Part shown: piece by piece, positions 17,517 to 27,112 of the stretch
How the letters are laid out: each line of letters starts with the position of its first letter
How positions within the stretch are numbered: position 1 is the stretch's first letter
Source of the DNA: Halobacillus litoralis
GTDB taxonomy: Bacteria > Bacillota > Bacilli > Bacillales > Halobacillaceae
DNA length: 64,000 nucleotides
Direction of reading: 5' to 3'
NCBI RefSeq assembly: GCF_009856355.1
Contig: NZ_WMEW01000001.1
Location: forward strand, 248,001-312,000
Program-made: the position numbers and the translations under genes
The notes under the pieces: generated by a model
Seen by the model: only the letters and a program-made list of their open reading frames with translations
The model's database searches: none
What the model was told of the DNA's origin: nothing

Positions 17517-18767
17517 TTATTTTTTACTACAAATTTTAAACTTACTTATAGTAAATATCATAGTTATAATAGTCCAAATCACTATATCTATACTAAAAAG
17601 CCCCATGTTATGAGTCATACCATTTAAAGAGAAACCAAATACTATAATAGTTAAACAATAGGATAATCTCTTTAATTCAGGATTAATAAGGCCTGATCTA
17701 ACGTTTCTTTTATGACTCTTCCAAACGAACACCATTATAAACAAGGCTATCAATAAACCGATATATCCATAATATACAAGGAGGTTTATTAAAAAATTAT
17801 GAGGTGTATTAGAAAGTATTATTGATATTACACTATCCTGGGTATTAGATGGTATATGGGTAATATTTGGCGTGTATACACCTGTTCCAAAAGGATTCTC
17901 TAACGAATAGTTAAATGCTGTAATAAGCATCGGTATTCTAGAACTAGCAGAGGCAGTATCGGAATTAAATCGATTATTTATATCTAAATAGTTAATTAGT
18001 ATAAATAAAGAAATTCCTATACCTATAAAAAATATTAAGATATTAAATAAATGTACTGTTCGAATTTTAGTTTTATTCCCCTTTATTAAAATTAAAAATA
18101 TACACACTAACATGACTAAAAGTGAACTTCTTGTTTGGTTAAATACAAGCGCCAATAACATTGTTAATAGAAAGATTATATCAACAAACTTAAAAACACT
18201 ATTATTGTTAAATGTCAATGTTCTATAAATTAATAACGTTATACCAATAATTAATTCATAAGAAAAGGATATAACTGTTGGAGACATCCCCGATACCCTA
18301 CTACTATTAAAACTGGTTTCTTTATTAACTAAAATCATATTATGAATACTTCTAACTACACCTATATCAAAATATTGACCTATAGCTATTAAAGCTGATA
18401 TAAAAGTACATATAATTATAGTATTGATCATTATTTTAATTTTCTTAAAAGAGTCTATTGAAACATACAATGATACTATAAATATTAATATCATTACCAA
18501 ACCCATTACATAAGGAATATCAAACAGTAAGTTGTTAGCAGTGAAAACTAATATTATATAGGTAAGAAAGATAAATAAACTTACTAAAAGTGATTTAATT
18601 CGACCATTTAATCCAAGCTTACGGTGCATTGAAAGAAATATAAAAATACAGTAACCAGATAAAAAGACGGTATAAAACCAAAAGGAGACTCCCCCAAAGC
18701 CAACCCCATTAAAAAGTATTTTAAGAATAATCGAAATAACGCAAAGTACAAATATTAGATTTTTCAA
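17517..18767 (-). CDS. O-antigen/exopolysaccharide polymerase (Wzy-like)
   Basis: About 416 residues, nearly all hydrophobic helices with one larger external loop near the middle-to-end that contains NPFGTGVYTPN and the TPHNFLINLLVYYG stretch typical of Wzy_C/O-antigen ligase proteins. It should polymerise flipped repeat units outside the membrane. A TTG at 18788 opens the frame, but AGGTGGGAG lies immediately before TTG 18767 (protein start KNLIFVLCVIS), which I prefer. Confidence 0.8.
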   Translation of the reverse strand: MKNLIFVLCVISIILKILFNGVGFGGVSFWFYTVFLSGYCIFIFLSMHRKLGLNGRIKSLLVSLFIFLTYIILVFTANNLLFDIPYVMGLVMILIFIVSLYVSIDSFKKIKIMINTIIICTFISALIAIGQYFDIGVVRSIHNMILVNKETSFNSSRVSGMSPTVISFSYELIIGITLLIYRTLTFNNNSVFKFVDIIFLLTMLLALVFNQTRSSLLVMLVCIFLILIKGNKTKIRTVHLFNILIFFIGIGISLFILINYLDINNRFNSDTASASSRIPMLITAFNYSLENPFGTGVYTPNITHIPSNTQDSVISIILSNTPHNFLINLLVYYGYIGLLIALFIMVFVWKSHKRNVRSGLINPELKRLSYCLTIIVFGFSLNGMTHNMGLFSIDIVIWTIITMIFTISKFKICSKK

Positions 18768-18797
18768 TTTCTCCCACCTACTCAACAAAGGGAATAT

Positions 18798-19982
18798 TCA
18801 CAATATTTCATCCCATTTCTTCATTATCTTTTCATAAGAAAAGTCCCTTGACCTAATTAACGACTTATTTGCATAGTATTCTTGAATAGAGTCGTCATTT
18901 AATATGCTTATAATACCACTTGCCAAAGTTATTTCACTTGGTGTTAATGAAGCATTAGCACCAAGAAATTCCCCCTCACATACTGGTGTTAATGTTCCGT
19001 AGGTTGAATAATAAGTATTATGTATTTCTTCATCCAAATCTGAAGAAGGTGACAAAATTTCTTTAGGGCCAGATTTACAATCTGATGCCAATACTGGAAC
19101 ACCACTACCCATCGCTTCGCACAATGTATTTGGAAAGCCTTCATATAATGACGGAAAGGCAAATAGTGTTGAATTTGCTACAAATTTAAAAGGATTTGTT
19201 TGATAACCTAAGAAAAAGACATCTCTTTCTAGTTTTAATTTTGATACTAAACTTTTAAGGTAGGTTTCTAATTCACCTTGCCCTATTATCACAAGTTTTG
19301 CGCCTGGTACATATCGCTTTACTTCGTTGAAAACCCTAATTAAATGCCATTGCCCTTTTTGCTCAGCTAATCTACCGACTGTAATAACGGTTGGGTTTTT
19401 AAATATATCACGCCATACTTCATCAATTGGTTCCAAACTAAGGGTGTGTATTTTGTCTAAATCATATGGGTTGTTAATCACGTCAATTTTTTGTTCTTTT
19501 ATACCAAAATTTTCTATAAGATCATTTTTAATAACTCTCGAAACGGCTACTATCGAATCTGCTTTATTATAAAGTAATTTAATGAGAAAATTGTTTACTT
19601 TCCCGTAAAATCCTTTTGAACTCTTAGACAAATAATTTCTCACTGACACAATTATTTTATCATTATTTCTGGAGAGTATATTAGTAATATTAGTCCTCGT
19701 TAATAAACTAATACTTACTTCTATACCATACTCTTTTTTTATTTTTTTTAATCTGTGGATTCTTGTGAAAAAATTCTTCATTTTAGTAAGAGGATTAGAA
19801 CTTATTTTAGTATTAATATTAACCATCTTACCTTTATAGGGGTAATCCTCTTCCCCCTTGTTGTATACTATAACAAATTTATTGTATTTTTCCTCAGGCA
19901 AATATAACGATAAATTCGAAGCAACTCGTTCTGCACCGCCTCCTGCTAACTGAGGAATAATTATTGCTACATTTTTTTTCAT
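18798..19982 (-). CDS. Glycosyltransferase family 4
   Basis: 394-residue GT-B glycosyltransferase. The N-terminal IIPQLAGGGAERVASNLS loop is characteristic of GT4 enzymes for EPS; the donor half has VGRLAEQKGQWHLI and FPSLYEGFPNTLCEAMGSGVPVLASD with the E-x7-E pair. GTGAGG precedes the ATG. Likely transfers a hexose or HexNAc in repeat-unit assembly. Confidence 0.88.
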   Translation of the reverse strand: MKKNVAIIIPQLAGGGAERVASNLSLYLPEEKYNKFVIVYNKGEEDYPYKGKMVNINTKISSNPLTKMKNFFTRIHRLKKIKKEYGIEVSISLLTRTNITNILSRNNDKIIVSVRNYLSKSSKGFYGKVNNFLIKLLYNKADSIVAVSRVIKNDLIENFGIKEQKIDVINNPYDLDKIHTLSLEPIDEVWRDIFKNPTVITVGRLAEQKGQWHLIRVFNEVKRYVPGAKLVIIGQGELETYLKSLVSKLKLERDVFFLGYQTNPFKFVANSTLFAFPSLYEGFPNTLCEAMGSGVPVLASDCKSGPKEILSPSSDLDEEIHNTYYSTYGTLTPVCEGEFLGANASLTPSEITLASGIISILNDDSIQEYYANKSLIRSRDFSYEKIMKKWDEIL

Positions 19983-20005
19983 ATTTAAAACCTCACAATA
20001 TTAAA

Positions 20006-21082
20006 TTATTTACTCATGAGAATTTTTCTGTAAAGGGAAGTGTATTTTTCTTTTGTATTCAAACTATTTGGGGTAGATTTGAGTTTCATTACTTCTTGTT
20101 CATAGTTTTCAATTGTCCAAACCACCTTCTTATAAAAGTCAAATGTGTCTCTGGACTTAAAAGTAATTGTTCCATCTGGTCTTTTTACTACGTCGCTTGC
20201 AATAGTAGGAGTCAAAGAATGTAAAGATTCTCTAACAGATAAAGCATCACCGTCAGTATTAGTAGGCCGCACAAAAATATCTACTTTATTTAAAAGTGGA
20301 ACAAGTTCGATGTTTTTATTCACAAATAATATTCGGTTACTTATACCGTATTGTGTAACAAGAGTTTTTAAGTTAACGTAATACTCTCGATTATCTATTT
20401 GAGGTAACATTATAATGCAACCAACGTCGTATGGTTTTTTTTGAATCAAGGTATTTACTAATTCTATACACATGTCTATACCATAAAGATCTTCTTTCTC
20501 ATGAAAAGCTAATCTCGACGCATTTGCACATATTATAATATTATGAGAACTTATAAAATCATCTAATTGCAACTCTGATTTATACTTCTTTATAGCACGA
20601 GTTGTTTCATTTTGATAATAGGGTATAAAAGCTGGTTGAACAATAACTCTTCTTGTATTCTTCATGTAATATTTAATTAAATAATTCTTAATTTCTTCAC
20701 TAACTGCTATAATTTGCTCTGAGTTTCTTAGAACGTACCTTAATAATTCTTTTTTTACATAACTTTTATTGAGATTTGCTATTCTAAAACTGTGAAATGT
20801 TTGAATATACTTCACATTAAATATTCTGCATAAAAATATAATTAAATAATTTGTTTTCAAATTTGATGTATGATTGTGAACAATATATCTAGAAGAATTA
20901 AACATTGAAAAAAACATCAGTGAAAATAATTTCAAAAATTGTATAAACCTATTAGATGATGTATCTATAGTGTAAATGTTGAATTCCTCTGTAATACTAG
21001 ATTTTAACCTTGAGATATGTACAGATACCCCTCCTATAGGAGGGGGTAAAGGACCTATCATAATAATAGAATCTTTTTTCAT
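20006..21082 (-). CDS. Glycosyltransferase (GT4-like)
   Basis: 358-residue GT-B-like protein. MIGPLPPPIGGVSVHISRL is the usual start of the acceptor domain, HNHTSNLKTNYL and FHSFRIANLNKSYVKKELL follow, and VDIFVRPTNTDGDALSVRESL is the donor-binding region in a variant form. An upstream in-frame ATG at 21106 lacks a ribosome binding site, while GGAG lies 14 bases before ATG 21082. Part of the AT-rich cassette. Confidence 0.78.
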   Translation of the reverse strand: MKKDSIIMIGPLPPPIGGVSVHISRLKSSITEEFNIYTIDTSSNRFIQFLKLFSLMFFSMFNSSRYIVHNHTSNLKTNYLIIFLCRIFNVKYIQTFHSFRIANLNKSYVKKELLRYVLRNSEQIIAVSEEIKNYLIKYYMKNTRRVIVQPAFIPYYQNETTRAIKKYKSELQLDDFISSHNIIICANASRLAFHEKEDLYGIDMCIELVNTLIQKKPYDVGCIIMLPQIDNREYYVNLKTLVTQYGISNRILFVNKNIELVPLLNKVDIFVRPTNTDGDALSVRESLHSLTPTIASDVVKRPDGTITFKSRDTFDFYKKVVWTIENYEQEVMKLKSTPNSLNTKEKYTSLYRKILMSK

Positions 21083-21144
21083 TATGGTTTCTTTCTCTCC
21101 ATTCATTTAAGTAGTTACAATACTGCTTCAAAGTATAGTGAATT

Positions 21145-22365
21145 TTATAGACTATATTTATTGTTTAGTGAAATCACATTTTTTGTATCAAGTATTACTT
21201 TACCCTCTATATATTTAATATTTTCCATAATATGATCATGACCAACCATAACTACAACTACCTCTAGTCCAGATAAAAACTCTTTAAAATCATAATACTG
21301 ATTATTTGCCACTTTTCTCTTTACTAACGGATCAAAAACCTTTGCTCCAAATGCTAAATGATCTTCCATTAAATTTAACATTTGTAGTGTAGGGCTCTCT
21401 CTTGTGTCATCAACGTTTTCTTTATAAGATAACCCATAAAGTCCAACTTTTGAAATATCTTTAACATTGTGTTCCCTCATAACATCTCTGATTCTACCTA
21501 AGACATGACTTGGCATAGAGTCATTGGTTTTACGTGCAGTTAGGATGAGGTTTGTTAAATCCGGATAATCTCCAACTAAAAACCATGGATCCACTGAAAT
21601 ACAATGACCTCCAACTCCTGGTCCTGGCTGCATTATATTTACTCGCGGATGCATATTTGCTATCCTTATAATCTCATATACATCCATATTATCTACTCTA
21701 CAAATTTTAGCTAATTCGTTAGCAAATGCAATATTAATATCCCTGTATGTGTTCTCTACAACTTTTGACATTTCTGCTGATCTAATATCTGTAACCTCAA
21801 TATCTGCTTTACAGAAATTTGCATATAATGATTTAACTTTTTTACCAATCTTTAAATTGTCTGCTCCTATTGTTCTAGAGTTATACTCAAGTTCATAAAT
21901 CATATTTCCAGGGATAATTCTTTCTGGCGCATGCAAAACATGCACATCTTCACCAATCGCAAAATCTCGATTTTCAATTTCTGGACGAATATACTTATCG
22001 ATAGTACCTGGTGAAACTGTGGACTCTATTATTATAATTGCACCTTTTTCACAAACATTAAGAACACTATTTAAAGCTGAAATAACATAACTGGGATCAA
22101 GTTTTTTGTTCTTTTCCATATATGGTGTTGGTACTGCAAGAATATATGTATGGGCCCGCTGATATTTAGTAGAAAATTCAATATCATTAGAAAGCGCATT
22201 TCTAAATAGCTCATTTAGTCCCTCTTCTTCGAAAGTGAGCCTACCTTCTTGTAATGTATTCACTAAATTTGCATTTAAATCTGTTCCTACTACTTTCATT
22301 CCGCTTTTAGCGAACATAAGAGCTGTAGGTAATCCTATATATCCAAGTCCAATTATATTTATCAT
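21145..22365 (-). CDS. UDP-N-acetyl-mannosamine-type nucleotide sugar dehydrogenase (WecC-like)
   Basis: 406-residue NAD-dependent 6-dehydrogenase, of the UDP-ManNAc/UDP-GlcNAc class rather than the Ugd class. It shows IIGLGYIGLPTALMFAKSG, the ESTVSPGT loop, EMSKVVENTYRDINIAFANE, and the catalytic cysteine in GPGVGGHCISVDPWF. The start ATG overlaps the stop of the preceding gene (TGATG). The presence of both Ugd and this enzyme suggests at least two different uronic acids in the polymer. No epimerase of WecB type is seen here, so UDP-ManNAc may come from elsewhere. Confidence 0.87.
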   Translation of the reverse strand: MINIIGLGYIGLPTALMFAKSGMKVVGTDLNANLVNTLQEGRLTFEEEGLNELFRNALSNDIEFSTKYQRAHTYILAVPTPYMEKNKKLDPSYVISALNSVLNVCEKGAIIIIESTVSPGTIDKYIRPEIENRDFAIGEDVHVLHAPERIIPGNMIYELEYNSRTIGADNLKIGKKVKSLYANFCKADIEVTDIRSAEMSKVVENTYRDINIAFANELAKICRVDNMDVYEIIRIANMHPRVNIMQPGPGVGGHCISVDPWFLVGDYPDLTNLILTARKTNDSMPSHVLGRIRDVMREHNVKDISKVGLYGLSYKENVDDTRESPTLQMLNLMEDHLAFGAKVFDPLVKRKVANNQYYDFKEFLSGLEVVVVMVGHDHIMENIKYIEGKVILDTKNVISLNNKYSL

Positions 22366-23246
22366 CAAAGTAACCCTTCTTCCTTAAGCTTAGCATCTAA
22401 TATTTCACGTTTTATTCCCTCGTTAAATCTCACTGGCTTATATCCTAAATGTTGCTGTGCTTTTCCATAAGAAAAGTCCTTATTTTCATTTAATCGTAAT
22501 ACCTGTTCAGCCTTCAATTTGGGTTGTTTTGATATGCGCTCATAAATCCTAACTAAACTATAGCTTAATTTCATAGGGATATGGATTTTATATACTTTTT
22601 TCTCTAAATTATTTCCAGTTATATCGATTACTTCATTATAAGTTAAAGGATCGGCCCCTGATATATTATAAGATTCCTTAATACTTATTTTATTCTCAAA
22701 GGCACTAACAATTACACTAGCTAAATCCTTCACATAAACAGGTTGTTGTAAATACTCCCCTGTTCCTAATATCGGAAGGACAGGTATTTTTTTTAAATAC
22801 TTTATTAACCTCCACATATTTCGATCATTAGGTGTACCATAAATCATAGTTGGACGGATTATCGTGTAATCTAAATTACTTCCTTTAATATACTTTTCGG
22901 CACTAAGACGAACATCTTTACTATCAGGGTTTAATTTTGTATAAATACCGGTAGTACTAATAAAGATCGAACGTTTTACACCCGCTTCTTCACAGGCATT
23001 TACTATATTTGGAGCATGGCCAAATCCAAGTGATGCAATATTTATTAATGCTCCCTTTCCTTTAAGAGCTTCTACAATTGAATCATAATCATTTAATTCG
23101 CCATACACATATTTAACATTTAAATGTTTTATTTTATCAAGTTTACTAGACTTTCTAACAAAACAAGTAACTTCATGACCTCTTCTTAATAACTCTTCTA
23201 GGACAAAATCCCCCAAAAAGCCAGTTGCTCCTGTTAATAAAATCAT
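22365..23246 (-). CDS. NAD-dependent epimerase/dehydratase (SDR)
   Basis: 293-residue extended SDR protein starting MILLTGATGFLGDFVLEELL with an AAAGGAG site. It keeps the Rossmann glycine motif, a serine strand FISTTGIYT and a proline-rich IRPTMIYGTPNDRNMW region; the usual YxxxK tyrosine appears replaced, since the segment after the serine reads KYIKG. Many such proteins reduce or epimerise UDP-4-keto sugars made by the dehydratase encoded at 28005. The precise reaction is unknown. Confidence 0.78.
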   Translation of the reverse strand: MILLTGATGFLGDFVLEELLRRGHEVTCFVRKSSKLDKIKHLNVKYVYGELNDYDSIVEALKGKGALINIASLGFGHAPNIVNACEEAGVKRSIFISTTGIYTKLNPDSKDVRLSAEKYIKGSNLDYTIIRPTMIYGTPNDRNMWRLIKYLKKIPVLPILGTGEYLQQPVYVKDLASVIVSAFENKISIKESYNISGADPLTYNEVIDITGNNLEKKVYKIHIPMKLSYSLVRIYERISKQPKLKAEQVLRLNENKDFSYGKAQQHLGYKPVRFNEGIKREILDAKLKEEGLL

Positions 23247-23257
23247 ATTAATCTCCT

Positions 23258-24475
23258 TTATGCCTCACTTAACACTTTCAAGTAATATTCAGCTAATTTA
23301 TATCTGGAATAATTTTTTTCTACAAAATCTGGTCCATTTCTTTTAAGATCTTCATATAATGCCTTATCGTTTTTAACTTTGATTATTGCATTCATAATAC
23401 CTTCTACATTGTCAGGATCAACCACTATAGACGCTTTAGACTGTTCTAGAATTTCTGCAGCTTCTCCCTCCAGGCTAGCAACAATCGGCACACCACATGC
23501 CATAATTTCGAACATTTTTGAAGGTATGAATGTTTTAAATAATTCTATATTCTTTAGTGGTATTAAACTTAAATCGGATGTATTATAAAATTCTGGTATC
23601 ATCTCTTTTGATTGTGATTCGATAAATTTAACATTACTAATAGATTGATTATTAGCCATATCTATTAGTTTCTCTTTTTCAGCACCCTCACCAATGAAGA
23701 TAAATTCAATATCGTTATTGTGCTCTAACCCTTTTGCTACTTTTAAAATTGTGCTCAAATTTTGTGAAATCCCATGTGCACCAACATAAGATACAATAAA
23801 CTTCGCTTGTAAGTCATATTTTTCTATTATTGATAAATTCTTTTTTTTAGGATAAAACAAATCTTGATTAACACCATTTGTTATAACATGAACTTTTTCA
23901 CTATCAATGCCTCTATTTACAACATTATTCTTAAAAGATTTTGTTACCATAACTAAACTCTTGCTTTTTTCATAAAAAAACAGTTCCATTTTTTCCAATA
24001 GATTAGTTATTATACCTTTCTTCATCACTCCAAGTTCAATCATAGCCGCTGGCCATAAGTCCCTTATTTCAAGTACAAACGGTACTTTTTTTCTTAAACT
24101 AAAATAATAACCTGAAATAATAGAAAAAAACGTAGGGGAACTTGTTAAGATTACGTCTGGTTTTTTTATTTTTTTCATAGAAAATAAGACTGATGAAAAC
24201 ATAAATGAAATGTGACCTAGTGTTTTTTTTATAAAGCCTTTATTAGGTGTTGCATACACATAATTTCTATGTACATTTATACCATCAATTGTCTCATATT
24301 TATATCTTTTCTTCTTATATTCTTGGGGAATAATTCCAGTAGGATGATTTGGAAAACAAGTAACAACATGCACTTCATTACCTAGTTCAACCCAGTGTTT
24401 AGCCATTTCATATATCCTTGCCGACGGAGCTCCTATTTCAGGAGGAAAGTAGTGACATATAACAACGATTTTCAT
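23258..24475 (-). CDS. Glycosyltransferase family 4, WbuB-like
   Basis: 405-residue GT-B enzyme. The acceptor-domain start VICHYFPPEIGAPSARIYEMA, then VTCFPNHPTGIIPQEYK and LEIRDLWPAAMIELG, are hallmarks of WbuB-type transferases, some of which transfer an amino-6-deoxyhexose (FucNAc-type). Donor domain has SYVGAHGISQNL and FKTFIPSKMFEIMACGVPIVAS. Its ATG overlaps the stop of the heparinase-like gene. A deoxyamino sugar donor would agree with the 4,6-dehydratase and SDR genes in this operon, but this is inference. Confidence 0.85.
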   Translation of the reverse strand: MKIVVICHYFPPEIGAPSARIYEMAKHWVELGNEVHVVTCFPNHPTGIIPQEYKKKRYKYETIDGINVHRNYVYATPNKGFIKKTLGHISFMFSSVLFSMKKIKKPDVILTSSPTFFSIISGYYFSLRKKVPFVLEIRDLWPAAMIELGVMKKGIITNLLEKMELFFYEKSKSLVMVTKSFKNNVVNRGIDSEKVHVITNGVNQDLFYPKKKNLSIIEKYDLQAKFIVSYVGAHGISQNLSTILKVAKGLEHNNDIEFIFIGEGAEKEKLIDMANNQSISNVKFIESQSKEMIPEFYNTSDLSLIPLKNIELFKTFIPSKMFEIMACGVPIVASLEGEAAEILEQSKASIVVDPDNVEGIMNAIIKVKNDKALYEDLKRNGPDFVEKNYSRYKLAEYYLKVLSEA

Positions 24476-26253
24476 ATAAAATCCCCTAATTCATCAAAGT
24501 TTATATACTGTTCTTCTCTACCATTTATTACCTTAAATCCATTTTCAAACTTATATACCCTTTTATTTGAACCTATTTTTATTAGATAACCAAACCAATT
24601 TTTAGTACTATCCATTCTTAGTGTTAAGTGTTCATTTTCTTCTTTAACATTAAACTCTTTAGAATACCAGCCATTTCGTTTGCAAATATCTCTTGTACCT
24701 ATTGTTGTTATCTCAATAGAATCTTGCCCACTTATCACATTAGCAGTATCACCTTGAATATTAATGTGAGTCCCTGGGATGAAATGTATAATATTATTGA
24801 TATTCTCTTTGTCTTCTTTGTTAACATAGTCTAAAACAATAACTGACTGTTCATCAATGTTACCAATACACCTTTTGTGCATTGTACCATTATAGGAAGT
24901 ATACTCCCCTACATAAAAATTAATATCCTTATAAGAAAATTGTTTTCTTCCTACATTTTTGATTCGATTAGCTACCCTAAAACTTCCCCAAAACTGTGAT
25001 TGCTCTTCATTTGCTATAGATACAGTATTGTGAGCTTTCGTACTCCTAAAATAATTTCTCCATTTACCATACTCATATTTAAAGGTCCCAGAATTCACTA
25101 TTAATGGCTTACCTTTTACTGAAAGTTCATAACTCAAAGCGTCACAATGAGCATGTGCAGGTAAATAAGCAGGACAGATATCTCCAGTATCAAATATCAA
25201 CTTCTTGTTATGGTCTTCAATAACAAATATCCCACTTTTCTCAAAACGCGTCTTTTTATTCGGTTTTAATGAAAAGAGTGACTCACACGAATATAATAAA
25301 TTCATATAATCTTTACTAATTCCATCAGTACTATCATTAAAGGACGGGGTTTTACCTATACCTTCTTCAATACTATAAGTTACATCAATCATTTTTTGAA
25401 GGTAAGGAAGCAAATCATTATATATAGGTTCGCCTTTTAACCAATAAGTTATTTTAATCAAATCTTCTAAAATTATCTTATGATACATAGGGCTAAATTC
25501 AAAATGCATACCATCTTCTAAAATTTGTTCTCTTAATTGGTCTAATAGTTTAATCTTAGTTTTTTCCTTCACATTCTCTTCCTTAAAATAAATACTTCCA
25601 ATTATTAATGCTTTTATATTCTCAAAATAATGATTACCTAATACATCCTTTTCAAGAACTTTTTTTAAATATTCATACTGCAAAAATAATGATTGATGGA
25701 ACTTATCATCAAATGCATTATCAACCGGGATTTTATTTTTAAATGTTGTATACGAAGAAATCCAATTTGTAATCCTTAGTGAAATAGTATAAGGATGCCA
25801 TCCATCACCATATGGGAACGGGTTATTATTTATCCAATTGTCTATTAAATATTTATATTTTTCATAATATAATTTACTGTTTTGTTTAGCAGTAAATTCA
25901 TAAGTTAATTTATGTAAGTACTCAAAATAATGTAAATTATACCTCCATAAATGTTGAAGTTCCTTATTGTTCCAAGCTTCTGATAATTTCACTTTATTTG
26001 TTATGTTTATAAATGTATAATTATCTTGAAATAAATCGTCAATTTTAAAACGATCTAAGTATTTGCTGTTATAATCTAATTCAGCAACTAAATAATTTAA
26101 GTTATCATTTACTTCTATATTAAACGGCACTTTAATTTTACGAAGTCCTTTTTTATAGAACTCTCTTTTTACTCTATTAATTATCCTATAGTATATTTGT
26201 GAAATTTTGAGATACTTTACAGTATTAATATAAAGTTTGATTTTTTTATTCAT
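24472..26253 (-). CDS. Heparinase II/III-like (alginate lyase superfamily) protein
   Basis: 593-residue protein with an N-terminal (alpha/alpha) toroid region (WRYNLHYFEYLHKL, WHPYTISLRITNW, NHYFENIKALI) and a C-terminal Heparinase_II_III beta region beginning near LPAHAHCDALSYELSVKGKP. The HAHCD histidine and the Tyr/His-rich toroid loop match uronic-acid lyases. No signal peptide is visible (MNKKIKLYINTVKYLKISQ is basic), so it may act inside the cell or leave by another route. It overlaps the WbuB-like gene by four bases, an arrangement common in capsule loci. Possible roles are length control, uronate C5 epimerisation, or release. Confidence 0.8.
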   Translation of the reverse strand: MNKKIKLYINTVKYLKISQIYYRIINRVKREFYKKGLRKIKVPFNIEVNDNLNYLVAELDYNSKYLDRFKIDDLFQDNYTFINITNKVKLSEAWNNKELQHLWRYNLHYFEYLHKLTYEFTAKQNSKLYYEKYKYLIDNWINNNPFPYGDGWHPYTISLRITNWISSYTTFKNKIPVDNAFDDKFHQSLFLQYEYLKKVLEKDVLGNHYFENIKALIIGSIYFKEENVKEKTKIKLLDQLREQILEDGMHFEFSPMYHKIILEDLIKITYWLKGEPIYNDLLPYLQKMIDVTYSIEEGIGKTPSFNDSTDGISKDYMNLLYSCESLFSLKPNKKTRFEKSGIFVIEDHNKKLIFDTGDICPAYLPAHAHCDALSYELSVKGKPLIVNSGTFKYEYGKWRNYFRSTKAHNTVSIANEEQSQFWGSFRVANRIKNVGRKQFSYKDINFYVGEYTSYNGTMHKRCIGNIDEQSVIVLDYVNKEDKENINNIIHFIPGTHINIQGDTANVISGQDSIEITTIGTRDICKRNGWYSKEFNVKEENEHLTLRMDSTKNWFGYLIKIGSNKRVYKFENGFKVINGREEQYINFDELGDFI

Positions 26254-26263
26254 TAAAAGTACC

Positions 26264-26917
26264 TCATCTTCCTTTACTAATATTAGTGCGTTTCTTTAAC
26301 TTTGGGTCATAACTCTTCTTTTTACTCTTCATTAGAGAGTCACCTTCAACCACTCCATCACTCTTTACAACACTAATAACTGTCCCCAAAAAACATCTTA
26401 AATCCATATACATACTAATCTTATGAGCATACTCTCCGTCCAGTTTTGCTTTAACCTCAATAGGAAGCTCGTCACGGCCGTTTATTTGCGCCCAACCAGT
26501 TAAACCTGATGGTACATTATTTGCACCATACTTATCACGCTCGGCAATAAGATCATACTGATTCCACAATGCAGGTCTAGGACCGATAATGCTCATTTGA
26601 CCAACAAAAATATTCCAAATTTGAGGAAGTTCATCAAGCGAAGTTTTTCTAAGGAATTTTCCCATTTTAGTGATGTACCTTTCTGGGTCTTTTAACAAGT
26701 GAGTAGGAGTATCCTTAGGTGTATCTATTCTCATAGTTCGAAATTTTAATATGGTAAAATGAGCCTTATTTAGGCCAACACGTTTTTGCTTAAAAAATAC
26801 CGGGCCTTTTGAATCCACTTTAATGCCAATAATAAGGATTAAAAATATAGGAGATAAAAAAACAAGTCCCGCTAAAGAAAGGATAATATCTATTAATCTT
26901 TTGAAAAATAAGTACAT
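26264..26917 (-). CDS. Initiating sugar-1-phosphate transferase (polyprenyl)
   Basis: 217-residue short member of the bacterial sugar transferase family, which moves a sugar 1-phosphate onto undecaprenyl phosphate and so starts repeat-unit synthesis. It has one N-terminal re-entrant membrane helix (LIDIILSLAGLVFLSPIF), then GPVFFKQKRVGLN, FKFRTMR-like LKFRTMRIDT, the RKTSLDELPQIWN motif with the catalytic Asp-Glu pair and IGPRPAL, PSGLTGWAQINGRD. First gene of the AT-rich cassette; AGGGGTG precedes its ATG. A 184-bp AT-rich gap upstream can hold a promoter. Confidence 0.92.
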   Translation of the reverse strand: MYLFFKRLIDIILSLAGLVFLSPIFLILIIGIKVDSKGPVFFKQKRVGLNKAHFTILKFRTMRIDTPKDTPTHLLKDPERYITKMGKFLRKTSLDELPQIWNIFVGQMSIIGPRPALWNQYDLIAERDKYGANNVPSGLTGWAQINGRDELPIEVKAKLDGEYAHKISMYMDLRCFLGTVISVVKSDGVVEGDSLMKSKKKSYDPKLKKRTNISKGR

Positions 26918-27069
26918 TTTCTTGACACCCCTAATAATTCATTGAAAATTAAAACATTAAGTTATAATAAGCATATTTGTCTGATAATGATATATTAAAT
27001 ATAGGTTTCTAGAGTATTACACGTTGTATATTAAACTCATAAATATTTATATTTTTTAACTATCATTGG

Positions 27070-27112
27070 AAAAAGTTAAGGCCGCTTCAAGCGAAGCAAC
27101 CTTAACTTTTAA
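27070..27112 (-). terminator. Terminator at the end of galU
   Basis: On the minus strand AAAGTTAAGG pairs with CCTTAACTTT around an inner TTGCTTC/GAAGCGG stem, ending in TTTTT. The left arm overlaps the last codons and stop of galU. It separates galU from the AT-rich cassette. Confidence 0.7.
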
